Assembly (NCBI GenBank): GCA_963977525.1 | Contig: CAXBPC010000009.1 | Span: forward strand, 1 to 64,000 | Origin: Ancylomarina sp963977525 | Lineage (GTDB): Bacteria; Bacteroidota; Bacteroidia; Bacteroidales; Marinifilaceae | Reading direction: 5' to 3' | Length of the DNA stretch: 64,000 nt | Shown here: in pieces, positions 16,725 through 25,600 of the stretch | How the letters are laid out: every line of letters starts with the position of its first letter | Numbering within the stretch: the first letter of the stretch is position 1 | The notes under the pieces: generated by a model | Database searches by the model: none | What the model was told of the DNA's origin: nothing | Seen by the model: the letters and a program-made list of their open reading frames with translations, nothing else | Made by a program: the position numbers and the translations under genes

Positions 16725-18983
16725 ATGGCTAAATTTACTAAAGAAGATGCTCTTCGTTACCACGAAGGCAACCGACCAGGAAAAATTGAAGTTATTCCAA
16801 CTAAACCCCATTCAACACAATTAGATCTGTCACTTGCATACTCTCCAGGAGTAGCGGAACCTTGTCTAGCGATTCAAGAAAACCCTAGCGATGTCTATAA
16901 ATATACCGCTAAAGGGAATCTGGTAGCCGTTATCTCAAACGGAACAGCGGTATTAGGTCTTGGTGATATTGGTGCCGAAGCAGGAAAACCAGTTATGGAA
17001 GGAAAAGGCTTGCTCTTTAAAATTTTTGCAGATATTGATGTCTTCGACATTGAGGTTGATACTAAAGATGTGGATGATTTCGTAAAAATCGTTAAAGGAA
17101 TTGCTCCAACCTTTGGAGGAATTAATCTGGAAGATATAAAGGCTCCGGAATGCTTTGAAATTGAAGATCGACTTAAAAATGAATTGAATATCCCAATTAT
17201 GCACGACGACCAGCACGGAACTGCAATTATTTCATCTGCTGGAATGCTGAATGCTATTGAAATCCAAAATAAAAAAATAGAAGATCTTAAATTAGTTGTA
17301 AATGGGGCTGGAGCTTCGGCTGTTGCCTGTACACGTTTATACATCTCTCTTGGTGTAAAGAAGAAGAACATTATCATGGTCGACAGCAAGGGAGTCATAA
17401 ATAAGTCGAGAACAAATCTTAGTGCTATTAAAAAAGAGTTTGCAACAACAAAAAATATAAAAACACTTAAAGAAGCCTTAGTTGATGCAGATATGTTTCT
17501 TGGACTTTCTGTAGCAAATGTTTTGAGTCCTGATATGATTAAATCGATGGCTGATAGACCAATTGTTTTTGCATTGGCAAACCCAAATCCTGAAATTGAG
17601 TATGAGTTAGCCACGAAAACTAGAGAAGATTTAATTATGGCAACGGGCCGATCAGATCATCCTAACCAGGTTAATAATGTTCTTGGCTTCCCCTTTATTT
17701 TCCGCGGAGCAATGGATGTAAGAGCTACTGGTATAAATGAAGAAATGAAAATTGCTGCCGTAAAAGCACTTGCAGAATTGGCTAAAAAAGATGTGCCAGA
17801 TATGGTCAACATGGCTTATAAAGAGATGAACTTGAATTACGGTGTGGATTACATTATCCCCAAACCCCTTGATCCAAGATTATTAACTGTTGTAGCACCT
17901 GCTGTAGCAAAAGCTGCAATAGAATCTGGTATAGCACGCGAACCAATTACCGATTGGGAAGCTTACGAAATGGAACTTGAGCAGCGCATGGGCCGCGATA
18001 ATAAACTTATTAGAGCTTTAACGGATAAAGCAAAGAGAAACCCTAAGCGTGTGGTATTTGCTGAAGGTGAAAACTTCAAGGTCCTTAAAGCAGCTCAAAC
18101 CGTCTTGCAAGAAGGTATTGCTCAACCAATCTTATTAGGTAATAGAGATGAGATTAAACAAATAATTAAAGAAAACGATCTTGATTTAGAAGATGTTCAA
18201 ATTATTAATTGGATATCACCTGAAGAAATTAAGAGAAGAGAAAATTACGCAGAGATTCTTTTCAAAAAGAGAAACAGAAAAGGATTAACCTTAAGTGAGG
18301 CAATTGAAAAAATGACCAATCGTAATTATTTTGGTTCAATGATGGTTGAGATGGGAGATGCAGATGCACTCATTAGTGGATCAACATCAAAGTACTCCGA
18401 AACTATTAGGCCTGCAATACACACGGTAGGAGTTAAACCTGATATCAATCACATTGCTGGCATGTATCTGTTGATGACAAAAAAAGGCCCTCTCTTCTTT
18501 TCTGACACTACAGTAAATCCGAGACCTAGTGCACAAACTTTAGTTGATACAACACTCCTTACTGCAGAAGCGGTTCGTAAATTCAATATCGATCCTGTAA
18601 TTGCAATGGTTTCATATTCAAATTTTGGTTCAATCCGAGAAGGAAGTCCATGTCGAGTTCGTGATGCAGTTCAAACTTTGCATCGTGAGCATCCCAACCT
18701 AGTAGTAGATGGTGATATTCAGATGAACTTTGCATTGAATTGCGAACTTAGAAACAAAATGTTTCCGTTCTCTAAACTTGGTAAGAAAAGAGTGAATACC
18801 ATTATATTCCCAAATTTAAGTAGTGGTAATATTGCTTACAAAATGATGCAAGAGTTAGGTGATGTTGAAGCCATCGGCCCAATTCTATTGGGAATGAATA
18901 AATCGATTCATGTGATTGCTCTCGAAAGCTCTGTTCGAGAAATAGTAAATATGGTCACCATTGCTGTGGTGGATGCTCAATAG
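16725..18983 (+). CDS. maeB: NADP-dependent malic enzyme with phosphotransacetylase-like C-terminal domain (MaeB)
   Basis: 752 residues, the usual length of the fused MaeB type. The malic-enzyme domain (about 15-160) has LSLAYSPGVAEPC, the metal-binding IDVFDIEVD region and the MHDDQHGTAI motif. The NAD(P)-binding domain (about 165-400) has VVNGAGASAVAC. Residues 430-752 form a phosphotransacetylase-like domain (GSMMVEMGDADALISGST), which is regulatory rather than catalytic in known MaeB proteins. It decarboxylates malate to pyruvate with NADPH formation in the cytosol. It is monocistronic with a strong terminator. Confidence 0.95.
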   Translation: MAKFTKEDALRYHEGNRPGKIEVIPTKPHSTQLDLSLAYSPGVAEPCLAIQENPSDVYKYTAKGNLVAVISNGTAVLGLGDIGAEAGKPVMEGKGLLFKIFADIDVFDIEVDTKDVDDFVKIVKGIAPTFGGINLEDIKAPECFEIEDRLKNELNIPIMHDDQHGTAIISSAGMLNAIEIQNKKIEDLKLVVNGAGASAVACTRLYISLGVKKKNIIMVDSKGVINKSRTNLSAIKKEFATTKNIKTLKEALVDADMFLGLSVANVLSPDMIKSMADRPIVFALANPNPEIEYELATKTREDLIMATGRSDHPNQVNNVLGFPFIFRGAMDVRATGINEEMKIAAVKALAELAKKDVPDMVNMAYKEMNLNYGVDYIIPKPLDPRLLTVVAPAVAKAAIESGIAREPITDWEAYEMELEQRMGRDNKLIRALTDKAKRNPKRVVFAEGENFKVLKAAQTVLQEGIAQPILLGNRDEIKQIIKENDLDLEDVQIINWISPEEIKRRENYAEILFKKRNRKGLTLSEAIEKMTNRNYFGSMMVEMGDADALISGSTSKYSETIRPAIHTVGVKPDINHIAGMYLLMTKKGPLFFSDTTVNPRPSAQTLVDTTLLTAEAVRKFNIDPVIAMVSYSNFGSIREGSPCRVRDAVQTLHREHPNLVVDGDIQMNFALNCELRNKMFPFSKLGKKRVNTIIFPNLSSGNIAYKMMQELGDVEAIGPILLGMNKSIHVIALESSVREIVNMVTIAVVDAQ

Positions 18984-18990
18984 AAATATT

Positions 18991-19027
18991 AAAGCTTTAG
19001 TTGATACGATTCAGCTAAAGCTTTTTT
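18991..19027 (+). terminator. maeB terminator
   Basis: A 14-bp stem with one G-U pair (18991-19004 with 19011-19024), a 6-nt loop and a T run ending at 19027. It begins 8 bp after the stop codon. Confidence 0.9.
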
Positions 19028-19112
19028 ACTTATTTAAACTTTCCCCTAAAACACAAGCCTTTTTGTACGCTGTCACTTCCCCATCGGTGTAATAGAGTTT
19101 CCTTTTATTAAC
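19026..19112 (-). pseudogene. Remnant of a gliding/T9SS-type C-terminal domain
   Basis: Read on the minus strand, 28 codons between an in-frame TGA and TAA give RKLYYTDGEVTAYKKACVLG near the end. The live gene 550 bp away ends FHSDGEVKVYKKTCVLGRKFK. The resemblance covers the last 20 or so residues of that domain, at both DNA and protein level. There is no start codon or upstream domain, so it is a decayed 3' fragment. It probably derives from duplication of the neighbouring gene's end or from a lost paralogue. Confidence 0.65.
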
Positions 19113-19161
19113 TCATTCCTATTAACGACAGCATTAAGCTTAAGTCAATTTTTACACCTGC

Positions 19162-19458
19162 CATGTCGAATAACTAGCTCTCATGTCAATTATTCAGGTT
19201 TTCATGTTAAAAAATAAAGCCGTCATGTCGAAAAAAAAGTGCTCATGTTACTTTTTAACCCGCCATGTAAGAAAAAAAGGCGCCATGTTACTTTTTTGGT
19301 GCTCATGTTGAACATGGAGATCTAAAAAGTAACATGAGCAGAAAAAAAAGTAACATGAGAGGTAAAAAACCTACATGGGCACTTAAAAAGTAACATGGCG
19401 ACATAAATAAGCAACATGAGAGCTTAGAAACTAACATGAGGACCTCTAAATAAACATG
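19162..19458. repeat. Symmetric array of 16 CATG sites with 20-21 bp period
   Basis: CATG occurs at 19162, 19182, 19203, 19224, 19244, 19264, 19284 and 19304, then at 19313, 19333, 19354, 19374, 19394, 19415, 19435 and 19455. Every spacing is 20 or 21 bp except the 9-bp centre, where CATGTTGAACATG forms a perfect dyad. Left-arm units follow GCYCATGTTACTTTTT and right-arm units follow its reverse complement, AAAAAGTAACATGRGC. Spacers of 16-17 bp are rich in A or T tracts. It lies between two convergent genes. It is not CRISPR: there is no conserved repeat of 25-40 bp. The function is unknown. Confidence 0.9.
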
Positions 19459-19483
19459 AGCACTTAAAAATTGAGACAAAAAA

Positions 19484-19503
19484 AACTCTGTTTACACAGA
19501 GTT
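19484..19503 (-). terminator. Hairpin terminator after the large secreted protein gene
   Basis: The stem AACTCTGT / ACAGAGTT has a 4-nt loop, and on the minus strand it is followed by a run of eight T. It lies 157 bp after the stop at 19660, beyond the second remnant. Confidence 0.75.
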
Positions 19504-19523
19504 CTTTATTATTAAGCTTGGTA

Positions 19524-19658
19524 TTAACCAGCTACAAGATCTTCAGTTTTATTTTGCTTTTTTTTAGCATTGGGGTTCTTCCAGTATCACTTTGGTAACC
19601 CACAAGACGTTTTTTATCTTTCCAGAATAGTGTCTGATTCAAGTTCGGATAAAACTTC
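19524..19658 (-). pseudogene. Possible second remnant of a C-terminal domain
   Basis: Directly after the large gene's stop, the minus strand is open in another frame for about 45 codons and ends at 19524. It contains NLNQTLFWKDKKRLVGY and then DTGRTPMLKKK. LFW aligns with DELFWDG in the live C-terminal domain, and the DNA shows patchy similarity. The strand order is this piece, then the CATG array, then the first remnant. That fits one decayed domain copy interrupted by the array, but similarity here is weak. Confidence 0.3.
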
Positions 19659-19659
19659 T

Positions 19660-22600
19660 TTATTTAAATTTCCTGCCTAATACACACGTCTTCTTATATA
19701 CTTTCACCTCACCATCAGAATGGAATAATTCAAAGTAAAAAGCATAAATCCCAATTGGAGCACGTTCTTTATTTGCTAATAAGCCATCCCAGAACAATTC
19801 ATCTTTAGTCGATAAAGTCATATTACTCGCTAATCGTCGTACTTCTCTACCCAAGCTATTATAAACTCGAATATTCGCTACATAACCACTCTTCTCCAAA
19901 TCAAAATTAATGACCAACCGATCATCAACGCCATCATTATCTGGCGAAAATATCTTTGATTTGAAACCTATCTCATTCACTTCTACTTCATCGATATCAT
20001 AGGATGAATTTTGCATACCAGGAGTTCCAAAATCTACAGTCTGAGATGCAGATATCCAATTAGAGTTTGAGTTTGTGTCCTTGTTGGGATTAATACGTTC
20101 TAATGAAACACCTTCTGTTGAAGTCAGCTGACTAAAATGCATAGCTTCATTATAGGCAAAGTCATCTAATTGATCGTTATCCCGATTTAAAATAACGACT
20201 CTCCCTTCATCATCATTAAATGAAGGAATTTTTGATAATTGCAAAAAAGTACTTTCATCTACATGACTATAATTCAATTTCACATTTGCAGTATCGGTAC
20301 TCAAAAGAAGATATGCGTCTGCTTCCATAATTCTAGATCTTTCACTCAATGGATATATTGCATCGAGTTGATAGTTTTCATCTCGATTCGCAATTAATAA
20401 ATCTTTAACATCAATCTTTCGATCAGAGATATTAAACAACTCAACATAGTCTGCTCCATTTGGGTAGGGATTAAATAATACTTCATTAATTACCAAATCT
20501 CCAGCATGAGGGGTTTCGGCTAATATAAACTCAACCTTATGCTCTTCTATCGAATTTCCAGCTAAGTCTACAAGATAATCAGATAAGACAAGCTGATATT
20601 GAATATTATTCTCAAAGTCAGAAGAGAAATCCAATCTCAATGCAAATATTTCATCATCTATTTCCATAACCGAAACAGGATGGCCAACATCGCCATTGAG
20701 TGAATAATTCAGAATATCCAAAGCTTGATTGAAGGCTAAACTTTCACTAAAAAAGAGAATAATAGCGTTAGTTCCAATCAACTCGAAATTCAATAACTTG
20801 GGTTTGCTTAAATCCGGGTTCAATGCCTCAATAGAATTTCCCTGACCTGGTGTTCCGCCTTCTGCATTCAAAGAGGCTCGCCAGTTGTCAGCTTGCCAAA
20901 AATAATTAGTCACATCAACTCGCTCTAAGCTCCAACCTCCATCATTCTTATTTTCATCGCCATACCAATCTGATGAATAAGTAATCTCATCCATTAGTAT
21001 TTCTGCTGATGACTCTAGAGAAATATTGGTTCCAGAATTGGTCAAACTTGGAAAGCTACTGATGCCAAGTACATTTCCAAACTCTTTATAATATTCACTT
21101 GCAGCATTTGAACACAGAATTAAATATGCATGTGAAGGAATTTCATAGTTATCTAATATCTTCTCCGTATTCCCAACTTTCAACTTAAAACCTTCTAGCT
21201 TGATAGGATAATCACTAGTATTATAAATTTCAATAAATTCATATTCTGGCAAACCAACAACTGGAGATTCATCGGCAAAAATCTCATTTATGACAAGATC
21301 ATACTCATGAACTTCATGCCAAACGAAATCCACTTGTAATTCTTTAGAGTTGCCACATTCATCTGTAAGATTATTAATAACCAACTTCTGAGTCTTTCCA
21401 TCTTCAAATATTTTCTCAAAATGAAGCATATAAATCTTATCTGAATCTTTACTTATCGATGAAATCGAATTCCCTTCAATTGTATAATTCAATACTGATA
21501 GTGCTGAATCCTCATTTACTATTTCAGAAAATTCAACAAGTAAAACTTGATTAGATATCAAATTGTATGAAAATAAGTCAGGAGCCTGAATATCTTGATA
21601 TATGTCTTTCACCGAGTTAGCCTCACCAGGAGTACCTCCAATTTCATTTTGGGAAGCCTTCCAATTACTTACCGTCGAGCAATAGTTAGTCACATCAACT
21701 CGCTCTAAGCTCCAACCTCCATCTTTCTTATTTTCATTAACATACCAACCTGAGGAGTAAATAATCTCATCCATCAAAACACCTTTTGAAGACTCTAGAG
21801 AAATATTGGTTCCAGAATTAGTCAAACTTGGAAAGCTACTGATGCCTAAAACATTGCCATATTCTTTATAGAATTCAACAGCTGCATTCGAACATAGAAT
21901 GAGGTATTCATGCGAAGGGATTTTGTAATTATTTAAGATTTTCTCTGTATTGCCAACTTTCAACTTAAAACCTTCTAGCTTGATAGGATAATCACTTGTG
22001 TTATAAATTTCAATAAATTCATATTCTGGCAAACCAACAACTGGAGATTCATCGGCAAAAATCTCATTTATGACAAGATCATACTCATGAACTTCATGCC
22101 AAACGAAATCCACTTGTAATTCTTTAGAGTTGCCACATTCATCTGTAAGATTATTAATAACCAACTTCTGAGTCTTTCCATCTTCAAATATTTTCTCAAA
22201 ATGAAGCATATAAATCTTATCTGAATCTTTACTTATCGATGAAATCGAATTCCCTTCAATTGTATAATTCAATACTGATAGTGCTGAATCCTCATTTACT
22301 ATTTCAGAAAATTCAACAAGTAAAACTTGATTAGATATCAAATTGTATGAAAATAAGTCAGGAGCCTGAATATCTTGATATATGTCTTTCACCGAGTTAG
22401 CCTCACCAGGAGTACCTCCAATTTCATTTTGGGAAGCCTTCCAATTACTTACCGTCGAGCAATAGTTAGTCACATCAACTCGCTCTAAGCTCCAACCTCC
22501 ATCTTTCTTATTTTCATTAACATACCAACCTGAGGAGTAAATAATCTCATCCATCAAAACACCTTTTGAAGACTCTAGAGAAATATTGGTTCCAGAATTA

Positions 22601-25600
22601 GTCAAACTTGGAAAGCTACTGATGCCTAAAACATTGCCATATTCTTTATAGAATTCAACAGCTGCATTCGAACATAGAATGAGGTATTCATGCGAAGGGA
22701 TTTTGTAATTATTTAAGATTTTCTCTGTATTGCCAACTTTCAACTTAAAACCTTCTAGCTTGATAGGATAATCACTTGTATTATAAATTTCAATAAATTC
22801 ATATTCTGGCAAGTCCACAACCGGTGACTCATCTGCAAAAATCTCATTTATGACCAAGTCATACTCATGAACTTCTTTATAAAAATCGAATTGTATAGTT
22901 TCTACATTCGAAATCGCTCCCTTTAAATCTTCTACGCGACTAACTTGCAAATCATATTTCGCTGTTACAAGCTCATTTTCAAACACGAGGACTAATTGAT
23001 CATTAAAATCGGTAGACTTAATCTCTTTTATAGGCACTGATACTTCGCCTAGTTGTAATTCAAAATTTTTCAATTCTGACGATTTAAGAAAATTTAAATC
23101 CTCCGAAAAATTCAACACAATTGAATCAGAGAACAGATTGTAGTTTTTAATAAATGGTGCTGAATTATATGAATCAACCTTAATATCATCAAACCATAAT
23201 TGGCCAGCTCGTGAAGCCGTCTCAAAATTAAACTCCAAACCAGAATACCAATTCTTAACATCAGTATTCACTTCTGAAACTGCTGTTCCGGCAGCAAGAT
23301 AATTCGTCTTATCTCCTAATCGATTATATGATAATTTCCATTCTCCTCTAGCATTATATTCGACTTTTACAGCTACAGTTTCTTCACTGTTCCAATCAAA
23401 ATCCGATTTTACCAATAGCTGCACATTTTCATTATCCGTTTTCCATAAACTTAACCTATCATCTGATCCTGATAAATTTATTCCGACCGAATACAAATTA
23501 TCTGCTAGTTCTGGATCATTAAAATCCATTAATAGATGAAAAACAAAAAAGTTGGACGATGTAGGATCCCAATCCGAATTATGAAGAAGAAACTCCCAGA
23601 AAATAGACTCAGAACCAATTTGGATGTTACTTAAAGGACAAACGACACAACTACTTCCAATTGCATTTGTTAGGTTGTGTTTTAAACTATTGGAACCATT
23701 AATATATTTATAAGAAGATACTGTCCAATCTTCGGTATTCTCCCAAAAGTTTAAATCTCTAGATTCGAAATCATCAGATAAAATGACGTTTTTTTCTTGA
23801 ACAAATATCTCTTTGGTAACAGATTTTAAATCACCACTAGCAGTCAATTCTAAAATCTTCTCACCGGAATAACTTAGATCACTTACTTCTAATTTACCCG
23901 CCTCTAAATTCCCAATCACTCCAGTTTGAGATAGAATTCCACTTTTGGCATTTAAGCTAATACTTGAGGTTTTATCAAGATCTATATTCTGAAAAGCATC
24001 TACAGCAGCAATAGTTATATCAAAATATTCTAGCTGTTCAATTCCTTTTGGATAAGATATAATACTGAGTCGGTCAGCATTAACATCAATTTGATGTATT
24101 ACAGATACAATACGCTCAGATAATTGATTCACCAATGATGAACCAGTCGAAGATGTCTTCCATCCATGGTCACTTCTGATTTCAACTTGGAAGCTAGCAT
24201 GATCAGGAATCAGACTTTTTTTGAAATAAATTGCTAATTCAAATTCTTCTCGTTCTCCATTTTTAATTTCTATATCTGTAGAAGAAAATGATATATATTC
24301 ATTTTCAATTTTTGTAGTCCTAGCTACAATTTCGCCATCTCTTTTTATAACTGCACCCGCCAAATGCTTTACCCAATCTAATCCTGAATCAATTAGTTTA
24401 TTATAAAACTTCATTGAGCTCACTAATGTTGGTGAAGTATCTAATTTGGCTTCATCCTTAATTGCAAAATTGAATACCACTTCATAATTATCAGCATCAA
24501 TAGCCAAGGGATTTAACACTTGAGGCGAGACGGGTATCTCTGCAGAAATTAGACTTGAATTAGCATCCAAACTTGATATATTATCACTCAATATCGGTTC
24601 TAGTCCATCAACTTCAATAAGCAAAGTGAAATTCTCAGCTTTATCATATTTTAAGTCTGCCCATGCAAACTTCCCATCAATAAAACTCGCTCTTAAACCT
24701 TTGTCAGAAATTAAATTTCCCGTTCCAGAAGCCAAAGAAACTTGAGCTTCTTTAATTGTATTCAAATCCTGATTTCCGAACTTGTCGATCAATTTAAGTT
24801 CGATTTCAAAATCTGAATTTGGAATAAGATTTTTAGGTGGCTTCTTTATGAAACTTAATTCAGATCCTTCTACATCAACAACAAAAAGTTTATTTTCTAA
24901 ATTACCCGGGAATTCATTCAAGAGTTGTGTACCAATAACCTCCCACTGAGAGTGAATATTCTCTATAGCTGCTTGAAAAACTTCTCCATCAGCACTTTTT
25001 TCATTTAGATATACATATAAGGACAAATTTATTGTTTGACCATCTGGGATTTTCACCAATTCTTCATTTTCGGCAAAGTTTATAAGCAAAGAAGACGCAC
25101 TTGGGATAAAATCAACATCAGCAATTTCGCCATTTATCTTCAGCTGGAACCCTCCTATCTCATCTTCCCAGTTCATTGTATTCTCACTACCTGAAATCAA
25201 ACGTATCGATTTTAAAACACTTGAAACCTGATCATCACCCTGATCTACAACTTGGAAACGAAAAACTTCTTTGAAGCTGTCCTCGGAGACAAACAAAGAA
25301 GAAATATGAAGGTTTTCAGGTACCCATTCTACGACATGAGCATCAGAAGATTTAGATGGTAAGAAATGAATCAGTTCTGACTCTTTACTTTTCAAGCCTA
25401 CTCCTGAAATAGTCAGTTTTATTTCTTCTGAATAATTATAGGATAGATCGTCAAAGCTTGTTATTCCAGAATTAAGATTTTTAGTCAAAGTTCCAGAGAG
25501 ATTTCCCTTTCCATCAACAAGAGATAAGTTTACAACCTGATTTGCATTCAGATCAAGATTATCATTTAAGTCTGTTAAGTTAACTGAAACTTCAAAGTTT

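Noticed and set aside
16895..17614. Long minus-strand frame inside maeB
   Set aside because: It is a shadow of the conserved malic-enzyme coding sequence.
19162..19458. CATG array as a CRISPR
   Set aside because: The period is only 20-21 bp, the conserved part is under 17 bp, the array is mirror-symmetric, and no cas genes are present.
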